DNA from: Myxococcota bacterium
Lineage (GTDB): Bacteria; Myxococcota; UBA727; JAHDBA01
DNA length: 39,830 nt
Direction of reading: 5' to 3'
Assembly: GCA_020627505.1 (NCBI GenBank)
Contig: JAHDGS010000005.1
Coordinates: 17,616-57,445 of the forward strand
Below, one piece after another: positions 8,077 through 17,510 of the stretch. How positions within the stretch are numbered: position 1 is the stretch's first letter; each line of letters starts with the position of its first letter. Below the pieces are notes generated by a model. The model saw nothing but the letters and a program-made list of their open reading frames with translations, did no database searches and was not told where the DNA came from. The position numbers and the translations under genes were made by a program.

Positions 8077-9596
8077 TGTGCCTCCCATATTCTTTGAGAT
8101 GGGATTTGATGTGCTGTTTCGTGTGCATAGGCGTCCTCGACGGCACTTCGAATTTGCTGAAGTTTATGAGGAGATGTTCCTGGCAGAAACATATAAAGCC
8201 CGCCGTAAATCGCCATGATGATCATGAAGCTGGTCAACGCAAAGCCACGACGAATAGATGGCAATCGCATGATTAGAATAATGCACAATAGACAAATGCT
8301 GAACGCCAAAGCAATTCCTATCTGAGAGCTCATAAATAATAGGTGCTGATTTTTGAGCGCATATCCTTGTTGCCATAATGGATACGCTACTTCACGAATC
8401 GGTAAACGAAGACGACTATCAAAGTGTGGCCACACGAATGACAGTGTGCCTTGACAACATGCAATAAGATATAATGCAGGGAATATATTTTTAAGTCGAT
8501 TGTCTTCAAGTGCGCGCATCAACAGTAATGCCATAAAGGGCATCATTGGAATAAAATGCCGTTGACTGACTGTCCAGCCTCCTCCCGGAAAGACCATACT
8601 GACAACAAATATAATTGTTGTCACAACGAGGGCCTGATGTGCATAGTGATTTACTCGATTCGCTCGGCGTCCTATTTGCCCAAGCGCCAATAACCAAACA
8701 GGAAAGAAAAACAGCAGCCCTTTTGACGTCGATAAAAAAGAAAGCGCGAACGCTTTGGGTTTCGGATATGTGATCCCCATAAACCCTTGCGCATGGACTG
8801 CACTAAAATGTTTGTTGACGATGAAGCTATACCCAGTCTTAAAGACATCACCAAATGCTGCTTGGTGATAACCTGCCAATGCATATAGTGGGAGTGCGCC
8901 ACCCACAAATAGTACAGGAATATCTCTCATATGTATTTTTCTAGCCCAAAGACCACACAGACCAAGCAACAGGACATAAACAGCCATTGGATACTCAGTC
9001 ACCACAGCAACAGCCCCACAAAAGCCAAGCATTAGCATTCTGAATATACGATAACGTTGGTATTCAAACATCAACATGTAGACGACAAATAACAAACATG
9101 CTGCGAGCGTATGCCCAAAGGCGAGTATTCCGTAGGCCCCCATGTGTGAACCAAAAACAAGTACAGATAATAGGGACCAGCGCCATGTCAATGCCAAAGC
9201 GCGTCTTCGAAAAATCTGCGACAACATGATGAGAATCATCACAAGCGGTATATATGAGACAGCAAGCCGCGCGAGCCAAACTTTTTCACTCAAACTGTGT
9301 GGTGCGAATAATTGATATATAAATGCAGCGACAAACGAAACACCTGGTGCCTTGTCAGAATACGTCTGACCATCTCGTTCTGAGCGATCGAGAATCATGC
9401 CATGCGTTTTGATCGACTTGTCAATCATGACTTCATGTCTTTCAGCGATCGATTCAGCTAAATAGACACGAGATAGTTCGTTGGCAGAATGAATCTTTGG
9501 AAAATATGGAAAGAAGTTAAGAAGCGCATAGAACATGGCAGCAATAAAAAGTGCATCCAGCAGCACACCTTGACGACTCATTTTGAGGTCTATCAT
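8073..9596 (-). CDS. GT-C/PMT-like multi-membrane glycosyltransferase
   Basis: This 507-residue protein has about eleven hydrophobic segments. An early extracytoplasmic loop contains DRSERDGQTYSDKAPGVSFV; the YSDKAPG motif is characteristic of a group of GT-39/PMT-like integral membrane proteins thought to use polyprenyl-phosphate sugars. An acidic residue in the first loop (SANELSRVYLAESIAERHE) fits this fold. It lies between two LtaS-like enzymes with 4-bp ATGA overlaps on both sides, so translation is coupled and the three probably act on one substrate. The likely role is adding a sugar to a surface polymer or lipid on the outer face of the inner membrane. Sugar and acceptor are unknown. 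Confidence 0.7.
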   Translation of the reverse strand: MIDLKMSRQGVLLDALFIAAMFYALLNFFPYFPKIHSANELSRVYLAESIAERHEVMIDKSIKTHGMILDRSERDGQTYSDKAPGVSFVAAFIYQLFAPHSLSEKVWLARLAVSYIPLVMILIMLSQIFRRRALALTWRWSLLSVLVFGSHMGAYGILAFGHTLAACLLFVVYMLMFEYQRYRIFRMLMLGFCGAVAVVTEYPMAVYVLLLGLCGLWARKIHMRDIPVLFVGGALPLYALAGYHQAAFGDVFKTGYSFIVNKHFSAVHAQGFMGITYPKPKAFALSFLSTSKGLLFFFPVWLLALGQIGRRANRVNHYAHQALVVTTIIFVVSMVFPGGGWTVSQRHFIPMMPFMALLLMRALEDNRLKNIFPALYLIACCQGTLSFVWPHFDSRLRLPIREVAYPLWQQGYALKNQHLLFMSSQIGIALAFSICLLCIILIMRLPSIRRGFALTSFMIIMAIYGGLYMFLPGTSPHKLQQIRSAVEDAYAHETAHQIPSQRIWEAQ

Positions 9597-11491
9597 TGAT
9601 GTACTCCAGCGGTGAGTTCCATATGATTCGACAGTATTTTTTTATCAGATAACTGACGAAGCGCTTCGGCGTGCGTTTTGAGATCGTTACAATCATCGAG
9701 AGATGTCTCTTGACCATCGGCTCTGAGATAGCACTTTTCTGGATGTTTTCGAAATATATATTGTTGGTTAACAGCGGAGCCATCTGGCCATAAACGTGCC
9801 GTAGCAAATGAATCGATACGCTGTGATGCTAATAGAGAACGGCCTAAGAAATGCTTAGGTGTTTCGATACCGAGTAACGACAACATTGTTGGCGCAATAT
9901 CAATCTGACTGCCAACATTCGTTATTTGTTGTGCCAAGACTGGGATATCACCACCGATCAATACAGGTATTTTATCGACGCGAATATCACGTCGTCCAAT
10001 CGCAGTCGATGTTTCTAAAGAAAGACCGGTATAATTTGCAAATCGTTTCGCAGTCTTCGAACCATATTTCATCCGCGCATCATGGTCGCCATAGATAACA
10101 TAAATCGTGTCGGGCTGTTCTTCGAGATACGCGACATAATCTCTTAACGCTTCATCAACAAACCGTGCGCTCTGTAGGTAAGCGGACAGCATTTTATTTT
10201 TCAGCTCAATATTCAGATCTGGATAGGGTTTTTTCACATAATGATACGGATGATGACTCGTCAAGGTAATCACCCAATCGAATGTCCCATTTTTATACTG
10301 ATATTCCGTATTGGTCTTTAGAAATTGAAAAAGGGCTTTGTCTGACAGTCCCCAGCCAATGCGTGGTTTTTGAGGTAGTGCAGAACGAAATGCCATTTGA
10401 TCGATCCCCCACCTCGGATGCGTCATGCTCCGATTCCAAACACCTTTGCGATATGCATGGATTGAGCGTGTCGACGTATATCCATTCTTGTTAAGGACCT
10501 GCGGAAATGCCAGCCAATCATTTTGTGGTCTTCTGAAAACCACAGCGCCATTATCGAGTGGATAGTGGCTGTTCATCACCATAAAACCACAGTCAGCTGT
10601 CAGCGCAGGCCCTGTGAGATCGTATATTTCTGAAAAATATAGCGTGCGCGTCTTCAGCATGTTCAAGAAAGGCGTGACCGGAACACCGTCGATGTGTAGG
10701 TCAATCAAAAACGATTGAAATGCTTCCAACTGAATAAAGACGATATGCGGGTGAGGTGTTGGCTTTTCTATTTCGACTGTGGTTCTTCGACGTTCACGAT
10801 CAAGTCGCTCTTGTTGCGCTAGAAGCATTTTGTATTCATCAGCCGTCACGTCTGTGAATTGTTCTTCACGTATATATCGAATGATATCGCGTAGGTGTGC
10901 ATAAAGAATTCCACCTCGTCGAATATCGTCTTTCTGATCGATCACTTTCCAAGATCGTTCTGTCTCGAGCCAACGTGCAGTGTCTTGAATCAACAATGTT
11001 GTTGCCACGCCTGAGATGAGTAAAAAAGCGAATGAGGCTTGTGTAAAGAACGCCCATTCTCTTTTTTGCTGTTGTCGTGCCAATAAGAAAGACAGCAGGC
11101 ACCAGATAAAGAAAATCAGTAGAACAATCATCGCAGATGCAGAAAGTGTTGATGCGGCACTGTCTACCACGTCAAGTAATTGATGTGCATATGCGATCGA
11201 TGATATCGATACCAGCACATCAAACACCTTGAAGTAACTCAAATCGATGAGAATAACTATTGAGACAAGCGCAACAGGTATCCAATGTGGTAGCCTGAAT
11301 AAAGACGAGAATGAGAGTAACGCAAGTGGACAGAGTATAACGAATCGCCAGTACACTTTAAGTCGTTGCACATCATATGTTTGAATAAAAAGCCATTCAA
11401 GTGCCAGTATGCATATCAGTCCCAAACAGAATTGTATTAACGCTGTCCAAACGATCGGCGTCTTCAGGTCTAAGAATTTTTTCTTGGACAT
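9593..11491 (-). CDS. LtaS-like phosphoglycerol transferase (AlkP superfamily), first copy
   Basis: This 632-residue enzyme has five predicted membrane helices (about 12-170) and then the extracytoplasmic catalytic domain. LtaS-type sites are present: FIQLEAF (Glu256), GPALTADCGF (catalytic Thr298), TSHHPYHY (His413-414) and YGDHDARM (Asp469, His470). The order and spacing match LtaS-type proteins, whose length is similar. It shares long blocks with the second copy (HAYRKG-WNR, KPR-GWGL). The C-terminal tail has KCYLRADGQETSLDDC, also with two cysteines. The start overlaps the end of the upstream gene by 22 bases and has only a weak ribosome site, so it probably depends on translational coupling. 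Related enzymes also act in osmoregulated glucan or lipid modification in Gram-negatives, so the polymer is uncertain. Confidence 0.85.
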   Translation of the reverse strand: MSKKKFLDLKTPIVWTALIQFCLGLICILALEWLFIQTYDVQRLKVYWRFVILCPLALLSFSSLFRLPHWIPVALVSIVILIDLSYFKVFDVLVSISSIAYAHQLLDVVDSAASTLSASAMIVLLIFFIWCLLSFLLARQQQKREWAFFTQASFAFLLISGVATTLLIQDTARWLETERSWKVIDQKDDIRRGGILYAHLRDIIRYIREEQFTDVTADEYKMLLAQQERLDRERRRTTVEIEKPTPHPHIVFIQLEAFQSFLIDLHIDGVPVTPFLNMLKTRTLYFSEIYDLTGPALTADCGFMVMNSHYPLDNGAVVFRRPQNDWLAFPQVLNKNGYTSTRSIHAYRKGVWNRSMTHPRWGIDQMAFRSALPQKPRIGWGLSDKALFQFLKTNTEYQYKNGTFDWVITLTSHHPYHYVKKPYPDLNIELKNKMLSAYLQSARFVDEALRDYVAYLEEQPDTIYVIYGDHDARMKYGSKTAKRFANYTGLSLETSTAIGRRDIRVDKIPVLIGGDIPVLAQQITNVGSQIDIAPTMLSLLGIETPKHFLGRSLLASQRIDSFATARLWPDGSAVNQQYIFRKHPEKCYLRADGQETSLDDCNDLKTHAEALRQLSDKKILSNHMELTAGVHQ

Positions 11492-12693
11492 CCGTTATAG
11501 ATTGCTAGGCCTTTTAACTTTGGACATATATCGTCTTCGTCCGCGACACCATCATCATCATAGTCTGGACAACCTTCCGTTAAGGGAGAACCGAATTCAT
11601 ATGGACATAGGTCTTCATCATCAGGGATTTGATCGTTGTCTGTATCTGTTATTTCGACTTCAATTGGTGTTTCGATTGGCGTTTCTTTTTCTTCAGGTTC
11701 ATCAACTGGCGTTTCGTCAGGGTCTTCTTCAATTGGGTCTTCATTAACTTCACCACCAAATTGATAAACCAACTGGCCGTAGAAGCGCGAGCCAGGTGTT
11801 GCAAGTGCTGCACGAATCGACCAGGCTGTTCCAGCTGATAGACGAATCCGATCTGTTGCGTCCCACAAAAGACCAAGGCCAAGCTCATTGGATGATACAG
11901 ATTCAATGCCATCATCGAGCTGCCCTGTACCAGTCAACCCAAAGCGATTCATCGAATACGCCTGTAGAGCAACAGGAATATCAATTTCATGCAAGCCAAA
12001 TGATAAGCCTGCATCAAGTGCGAGTTGATCACCTAATACAAAGTCAACGACGGCAATTTCTTTTGTTCGAAAAACACCGCCAAGAGAGGCATTAAAGCCG
12101 ATCCAAGGACGCCAGGTCGACAACAAGATCGACGGTTCAATGCGAAATCCAGGTTCACGAATAAAACCATCATTATGTGAAGCAACCGGTAAACTTGATC
12201 GCAGCAAAAAGGCCATATTAAAATCAGATTCGTGATAGCCTGCAAAACGGTACTTGAAAGCCAACATGGGTTCACTCAACCCACTCACGCCAGGTTGAGT
12301 GAGACCTGATTGTGTCTCACTCGGATCGACCTCTCCAGATTGAGCAACAACAACAGGGACAACTAGTTGAATTTGTAAAACACGTGCAATATCGATCGCA
12401 TACGATAAATCAAGCCTCGTTTGAGAACGAACCGGGAAAAATACGTCCGTACCTGTATCTTGAACAATCAAACGATCGGCGATCTGAAGTCCCATACCCA
12501 GATATGACGTCGCAGGGGCATCGACAAATGCGGATGGTATAACGCCTAAACCATGGCGATCAGGCGCCAGGATGAATCGGTTTAGATTGAGTTCACTCGC
12601 ACCAAGGTCCGTTTGAGCCACGAGTTGTGTGCCACCAAACATCAATATGATGATCGCGAAAAAAATCTGGGTACGAGGAACTCTATAATGCAT
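11470..12693 (-). CDS. Outer-membrane barrel-like protein ending in TSP3 repeats, no OmpA domain
   Basis: The first 20 codons of the longer frame lie upstream of a proper signal peptide, so I use the ATG at 12693 (MHYRVPRTQIFFAIIILMFG, cleavage near LVAQT), giving 407 residues. Residues 30-310 are beta-rich with alternating hydrophobics, like a transporter-type barrel (RLDLSYAIDIARVLQIQLVV, SILLSTWRPWIGFNASLGG). A Pro/Glu linker follows (EEDPDETPVDEPEEKE), then two TSP3-type calcium loops (DTDNDQIPDDEDLCPYE, DYDDDGVADEDDICP). The protein stops at NGCPRKNS, where the upstream paralog continues into more TSP3 repeats and an OmpA domain. It has no clear ribosome site and lies 14 bases after the previous stop. 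It may be a peptidoglycan-free variant of the OmpA protein. Confidence 0.75.
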   Translation of the reverse strand: MHYRVPRTQIFFAIIILMFGGTQLVAQTDLGASELNLNRFILAPDRHGLGVIPSAFVDAPATSYLGMGLQIADRLIVQDTGTDVFFPVRSQTRLDLSYAIDIARVLQIQLVVPVVVAQSGEVDPSETQSGLTQPGVSGLSEPMLAFKYRFAGYHESDFNMAFLLRSSLPVASHNDGFIREPGFRIEPSILLSTWRPWIGFNASLGGVFRTKEIAVVDFVLGDQLALDAGLSFGLHEIDIPVALQAYSMNRFGLTGTGQLDDGIESVSSNELGLGLLWDATDRIRLSAGTAWSIRAALATPGSRFYGQLVYQFGGEVNEDPIEEDPDETPVDEPEEKETPIETPIEVEITDTDNDQIPDDEDLCPYEFGSPLTEGCPDYDDDGVADEDDICPKLKGLAIYNGCPRKNS

Positions 12694-12706
12694 ATCGAAG
12701 ACGTGG

Positions 12707-14836
12707 TTACCCTTTATCACCTCGGCGGCGACGTGAGAAAAGACCACATACACATAAGAAGACTGCTAATGTTTCAAATGGAGCTTCACGACAATCACAA
12801 CCATCACCACCACCTGTTAGTACAAAGTCGTTTGTTACGCCAGCATCTCCGCTATCAATAAGAACACAAGCCGATGGTAAGCCATCATCGCATAACCAAC
12901 CATCTTCGACGAGACAGTTTTCAGAACAGCCATCCCCATTCTCTTCATTGTTATCATCACATTGTTCACCACGGTTAATATCGACAAGACCATTCCCACA
13001 TTCAATCGGGTTCACACAGATGCTCGGCTCTGAACCACATATCCAACCATCTTCAACAAGGCAGTCTTGAGAACATCCATCACCGCTCTCCATGTTTCCA
13101 TCATCACATTTAATACCACCAGCGACACTCCGTGATGCTTCTGCGATGATTCCGTCGCCACATAACGTCTCACGACACACGGAGACCAAAGCATCTTCGG
13201 ATACTTCACACGTATAGCCTGGCTCGACGACACAAATCGAATCGCAACCGTCAAGCGCACTGGTATTACCATCATCACAGGATTCGCCACTTTCGAGACG
13301 ACCATTACCGCACTGGGTCAATGTACATTGAGACGAACAGCCTGGTGAACCATCGCATTCTTCACCCAGTTCACGTTCAACAACATTATTTCCACATCTC
13401 AGACAACGACCTGTCTCATCACCTTCTTCTGCAAAAGCACAAAAATTAGAGGCACACATCTCATCGTTTGTGCACTCGAAACCGTCTTGTATCAAACAAG
13501 AACTATTGCATGATTCATCGGTTAATGGATCACATGCTTCACCTAGGTCAACGACACCGTTACCACATAACGTACAAATACCGGGTAGGTTTTCGACAGG
13601 ACGAATGCATGAACCATTCTCACATTCACGATCAACTTGGCATTGTCCGCCATCCGTCAGCAAACATCGTGCCGTACAACCAATACCATCACCAATTGCA
13701 AAGTCACATGGTTCATTGTCATCTAAAATGCCATTACCACACGTGTCGCATAAGCCCGTGATGTCATTGCACAGACCTGAGTCACATTGCGCGTCTTCGT
13801 TACAGGACTCACCTGTCACCAACAAACAAGATGCCGTGCAGGTTGAGCCAAACACGCCATTTTGTGGGCCGAGGTCACAACCTTCATTTTCATTGATTTC
13901 AAAGTTACCGCAAAACGAGCAAACCGACGGCTCACCTTCTACCAAAGGCGGCCGACAGAAATTCGTTTCACATTCAATATCTCGATTACATTCAGCGCCC
14001 AACCGAAGTTGGCAAAATTCATTACATGTACCAAGCGGCAAATAAAATGGATCGTTCTTATCACAGCCTTCATTCACCTCAGTGACACCATTACCACAAC
14101 CTGGTATCAGGTTGCATCCACCATAAACGCTTAGATCATCAAATAAGGCACCATCATCATCATCAAGTGATGTCAGCGAAATTAAATGAATGCGGGTAAT
14201 CAGACTTGTGGCTGTAAAGCTCAAACGTCTTTTACGCCACGGTTGCGGTTGATCAACGACTGTGACGGTTGAGTTACCGCCTGTGGCAAAATCACGTTCA
14301 TTTTCGTTGCCGTTTGGATTATATATCCGAACAATATATACACGACCGCCATCAACTGTTGGTGCCTGGCTATCATACCACTCAAAATTATATTTATTGC
14401 CAGGAACGGTCTGTATGTCTTGGAAGAGATTACTCGTGTCAGAACCATTCAAGTCGAGTATGTGTTGCCCGTCTTGTGCCACCCAGTCAGAAATGGTTCC
14501 ATCTGTCACAACGTCAATGACGTCAACCTCATCTCGTACAAGTGGCACACCTGGATCACTTGAGATTGACCATCCATCAGGGATATAACTACGCCCTTCA
14601 TCAGCTTCAAAGCTTGCGTTGATCAAACCTTGAGGGGGGGGGCCATTACAAATCCAATCTTCTGAAACGATCTGACAGTCAGTTGTGCAACCACTACCTG
14701 CCACGGTATCGCCGTCATCACAACCTTCATCGTCATCAATAATTCCATCACCACACAGGGCATGTACCGTCATTGGCGTACAAAACATTGCAAGTACCAC
14801 CAGAAGGTATCGACTGTTTATTTCTCTGATCATCAT
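12707..14836 (-). CDS. Secreted DUF4215-type Cys-rich protein with MYXO-CTERM-like tail
   Basis: This 709-residue protein has a signal peptide (MMIREINSRYLLVVLAMFCT, cleavage near VHALC). A first Cys-rich unit (CGDGIIDDDEGCDDGDTVAG) is followed by a DUF642-like beta domain (about 70-240; INASFEADEGRSYIPDGWSI). Then come about eight repeats of the type CGNG-------G--CDD----DGC---C. The end has DGCDCREAP, a hydrophobic helix (FETLAVFLCVCGLF) and SRRRRGDKG. That tripartite ending matches MYXO-CTERM signals, which are known to be processed by myxosortases in myxobacteria; no such protease is in the window. The ATG at 14836 is preceded by AGGG. It lies 22 bases after the OmpA gene, in the same operon. 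It is probably surface-displayed and may bind carbohydrate. Confidence 0.85.
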   Translation of the reverse strand: MMIREINSRYLLVVLAMFCTPMTVHALCGDGIIDDDEGCDDGDTVAGSGCTTDCQIVSEDWICNGPPPQGLINASFEADEGRSYIPDGWSISSDPGVPLVRDEVDVIDVVTDGTISDWVAQDGQHILDLNGSDTSNLFQDIQTVPGNKYNFEWYDSQAPTVDGGRVYIVRIYNPNGNENERDFATGGNSTVTVVDQPQPWRKRRLSFTATSLITRIHLISLTSLDDDDGALFDDLSVYGGCNLIPGCGNGVTEVNEGCDKNDPFYLPLGTCNEFCQLRLGAECNRDIECETNFCRPPLVEGEPSVCSFCGNFEINENEGCDLGPQNGVFGSTCTASCLLVTGESCNEDAQCDSGLCNDITGLCDTCGNGILDDNEPCDFAIGDGIGCTARCLLTDGGQCQVDRECENGSCIRPVENLPGICTLCGNGVVDLGEACDPLTDESCNSSCLIQDGFECTNDEMCASNFCAFAEEGDETGRCLRCGNNVVERELGEECDGSPGCSSQCTLTQCGNGRLESGESCDDGNTSALDGCDSICVVEPGYTCEVSEDALVSVCRETLCGDGIIAEASRSVAGGIKCDDGNMESGDGCSQDCLVEDGWICGSEPSICVNPIECGNGLVDINRGEQCDDNNEENGDGCSENCLVEDGWLCDDGLPSACVLIDSGDAGVTNDFVLTGGGDGCDCREAPFETLAVFLCVCGLFSRRRRGDKG

Positions 14837-14858
14837 GTTACCCTAATCTATAAACGCA

Positions 14859-16754
14859 CTATTCGACGACTGTGAATACAACACGCCGATTTTGTGCGCG
14901 TCCCGAGGCTGTTCCATTATCTGCAATCGGCTGGGTTTCACCAAAACCTTTTGCCGAAAGACGGTTTGAAGACACGCCCTTCGAAACCAGATACTTGACC
15001 ACTGCTTCCGCTCTCGCTTGAGACAGGGTTTGATTTGTGTCATCTGCACCAGCAGAATCCGTGTGACCTTCAACTTGAACCTTTTTAATCTGTGGGCTGT
15101 GGTTTAGTGTTGTTGCCACTTGATCAAGTAGTCCAAAGCTTCTGTTTCGAATGACATCTTTGCCTGAATCAAAATAAACGGAATCCAAAATCTCAATTTT
15201 TTCTTTCGTCACTTTCACGAGCGATTTGCCTTTATCGGGACAGCCATCTTCATCATCGACCCCATTAATGACTTCTTGCTCTTTTGGACATTTGTCGATG
15301 TTATCAGCGATGCCATCACCATCGGTATCAGGACAACCAGCATACGCTTTCAATCCTTTCAACTTTGGACATTTGTCATCTGCGTCGGCAATCCCATCTT
15401 CATCAGCATCAGGAATCGGACAACCATTCAGCTCTTTGGTGCCTTTATCATTTGGACACTTATCTTCATCATCATTTAGACCATCGCCATCGGTATCTTT
15501 AACAGGACAACCACCCCGGGCTTTGTCACCTTTTTCATCTGGGCATGCATCATTCGCATCACTGACACCGTCTTGGTCATTATCCTCATCAGGACAACCA
15601 TCGGCGTCTTCAAAACCATCTTTGTCCTCAGCTTCATTTGGACACTTATCGCCGTCATCATTTAGACCATCACCATCGTTATCGATATCCGGACAACCAT
15701 CCGTGTCTTCAAAACCATCCGTATCTTCGGCTTCTGTCGGACATGCGTCTTTGGCGTTTATAATACCATCTTTATCTTGGTCACGATCTGTATTCTTCAT
15801 ATAACGAAGCCCGGCAAAAACGCGCCAATCAGGAATGGCTGGTCCACTGATAAATCCACGACCATAACCCGCGAAAATATTGAATCGATCTTTGATATCG
15901 TAGTTCAGCCCAACGTTCGCCTCCAAACCATTTTCGTAGTCAGATTCGTCACTAAACGGATTTGGGTAAAGTTGCGCTTGCGTCCGAACAGAAGCATCAA
16001 GGGCAAGGGGTACATTCACATGTTTCTTAAGCGAGTAACCAATACCAGCTCTCAAATCAAAATCTTGTCCAAGGTCGAGACTCTCAATATGAAATGGGTC
16101 TCGAAAGTTCAAGCCTGCATTAATGGCCCATCGTAAACCAGATTTTGGATGTGTCTTTGAGAAGGCAATACCAGGACTGAATCGAAGACCTTCTTCACCT
16201 GCCCATTGACCTCTCGGCGTATTGGTTGGGAGCCATAGATTTGCAATAATGGCAAAATTCACGCGGCTATCTTCTTGAGAGAAGATGTTGAACTTTGGTC
16301 GCAATCGTAAATCACCAAGTGCAAATGATTTGACTTCTGTTAAGTTATTCGCCGCAGCAACACCTGGTATATTTGTTGCGCCACTTTGAAATAGGACTAA
16401 CGGGAGTTCTAAACCGAGTTCAAACCAATCATTAAACCCGTAAGCCCCCATCAAAGATCCACCAACCCGGTGATTGACGACGTCAATTTCTCTGACAAGT
16501 TCACCATTTGTTAATCGATTGTAAACAATTGGATCGTCACTATAACCAAACCAGAGACCCGCCTCGAAATCTTTTTTCTGTTTTGTCGTCGCGGACTCAA
16601 CATCAATAATGCCATCACGTGTGAGCGCAGGTCGCATCGTTTCGGCACTAATATAACCCAAACCTGCAGAATTCTCTGTCCCAACAGCAAGCAAATGACT
16701 TGATAATAAAGAGAAAATAGCGGCCAACAGACCAACGTGATTCATTCTTTTCAT
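14859..16754 (-). CDS. OmpA-family protein: barrel, TSP3 calcium repeats, OmpA peptidoglycan domain
   Basis: This 631-residue protein has a signal peptide (ending HLLAVGTENS), a beta-barrel-like region to about 320, then eight or so TSP3 calcium loops (DKDGIINAKDACP, DNDGDGLNDDGDKCP and similar). A C-terminal OmpA domain (about 515-631) follows, with VYFDSGKDVI, VEGHTDSAGADD, LSQARAEAVVKYL and GRAQNRRVVF, the residues used to bind peptidoglycan. The family links the outer membrane to the wall. AGGAG stands six bases before the ATG. It is the first gene of the run down to 6184, with a GGAACTTT motif about 54 bases upstream. The downstream barrel-like gene is a shorter relative. Confidence 0.9.
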   Translation of the reverse strand: MKRMNHVGLLAAIFSLLSSHLLAVGTENSAGLGYISAETMRPALTRDGIIDVESATTKQKKDFEAGLWFGYSDDPIVYNRLTNGELVREIDVVNHRVGGSLMGAYGFNDWFELGLELPLVLFQSGATNIPGVAAANNLTEVKSFALGDLRLRPKFNIFSQEDSRVNFAIIANLWLPTNTPRGQWAGEEGLRFSPGIAFSKTHPKSGLRWAINAGLNFRDPFHIESLDLGQDFDLRAGIGYSLKKHVNVPLALDASVRTQAQLYPNPFSDESDYENGLEANVGLNYDIKDRFNIFAGYGRGFISGPAIPDWRVFAGLRYMKNTDRDQDKDGIINAKDACPTEAEDTDGFEDTDGCPDIDNDGDGLNDDGDKCPNEAEDKDGFEDADGCPDEDNDQDGVSDANDACPDEKGDKARGGCPVKDTDGDGLNDDEDKCPNDKGTKELNGCPIPDADEDGIADADDKCPKLKGLKAYAGCPDTDGDGIADNIDKCPKEQEVINGVDDEDGCPDKGKSLVKVTKEKIEILDSVYFDSGKDVIRNRSFGLLDQVATTLNHSPQIKKVQVEGHTDSAGADDTNQTLSQARAEAVVKYLVSKGVSSNRLSAKGFGETQPIADNGTASGRAQNRRVVFTVVE

Positions 16755-16798
16755 AAAAATCTCCTAACTTGGCTAGAGATTAGGTCAAAACAAGAACG

Positions 16799-16827
16799 TT
16801 GAGCAAGAAAGTTCCTGATTTTAATAT
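16799..16827 (+). promoter_or_regulatory. Sigma-70-like promoter for the secreted SRPBCC gene
   Basis: TTGAGC (16799-16804), a 17-base spacer and TAATAT (16822-16827) stand about 63 bases before the ATG at 16890. Each hexamer matches four of six consensus bases. Confidence 0.4.
16808..16815 (-). promoter_or_regulatory. ECF-type -35-like motif upstream of the OmpA/TSP3 operon
   Basis: The minus strand reads GGAACTTT about 54 bases before the ATG at 16754. GGAACTT is the classic -35 of many ECF sigma factors, and the window encodes one with a similar motif in front of it. I see no convincing -10. Confidence 0.3.
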
Positions 16828-16889
16828 ACAAATGCAGCTTAATACCATCCCCTCTTTACGAAGGAGATTAAATATATACTATTTAACCT

Positions 16890-17510
16890 ATGAGAAAGAT
16901 CTATTTTGTACTGTTTTTATTTTTTTCCTTCAATCTAAATGCTGCACACGACCACCAAGGAAAAATTCCAAAAATCGCGGGCAAGCCGGTTGCTCCCAAA
17001 CTCACTGACGCAGAACAGGTGAAACTCGATGCGGGTGAATCAATATATAAGGTGATCACTGTTAACGGTCAAAAACAGGGGCTTGCCGTTCAAGATATTC
17101 AAGCCACGCCAGACGCGATTTGGAACACAATCCTAAACTTCAAGAAATATCCGAAAATGGTCGATAAGCTAAAAGAAACAGAAGTTTACGCTGCCTCGTC
17201 TACTACACCTAAAGTTCGGTTCAAGGTAGGGTCGATGGGTATTTATTATGAGTATTATATAAAGCATCGGGTCAATCGCGCTCAAAACTATGTGACTTGG
17301 CATCTCGATTATACGAGAGATAGTGAAATTGATGATAGCGTCGGGTTCTGGTTACTCGAGGCACATCCAACAAAGCCGGGTGTCCAACGGGTTTATTACT
17401 CACTCAAAATGCTACTCAAAGGCTGGGTCCCTGGTGCGGTGAAAAATTACATGCAAAAGCAAGGTATTAAAACGGCCACCAAATGGGTCAAAAAGTACTC
17501 TGAGAAGTAG
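16890..17510 (+). CDS. Secreted SRPBCC (START/polyketide-cyclase fold) protein
   Basis: This 206-residue protein has a signal peptide (MRKIYFVLFLFFSFNLNAA) and then, from about residue 62, an SRPBCC-type domain. GLAVQDIQATPDAIWNTILN is the usual first strand and helix, and KKYPKMVDKLKETEVY follows. The C-terminal helix is GWVPGAVKNYMQKQGIKTAT. This fold forms a hydrophobic pocket for lipids or small ligands. A signal peptide on a single-domain SRPBCC protein points to a periplasmic role, for example lipid or cofactor handling, but no ligand can be named. An in-frame TAA lies two codons before the ATG, so the start is at or after 16890. No strong ribosome site is at the usual distance. Confidence 0.75.
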   Translation: MRKIYFVLFLFFSFNLNAAHDHQGKIPKIAGKPVAPKLTDAEQVKLDAGESIYKVITVNGQKQGLAVQDIQATPDAIWNTILNFKKYPKMVDKLKETEVYAASSTTPKVRFKVGSMGIYYEYYIKHRVNRAQNYVTWHLDYTRDSEIDDSVGFWLLEAHPTKPGVQRVYYSLKMLLKGWVPGAVKNYMQKQGIKTATKWVKKYSEK

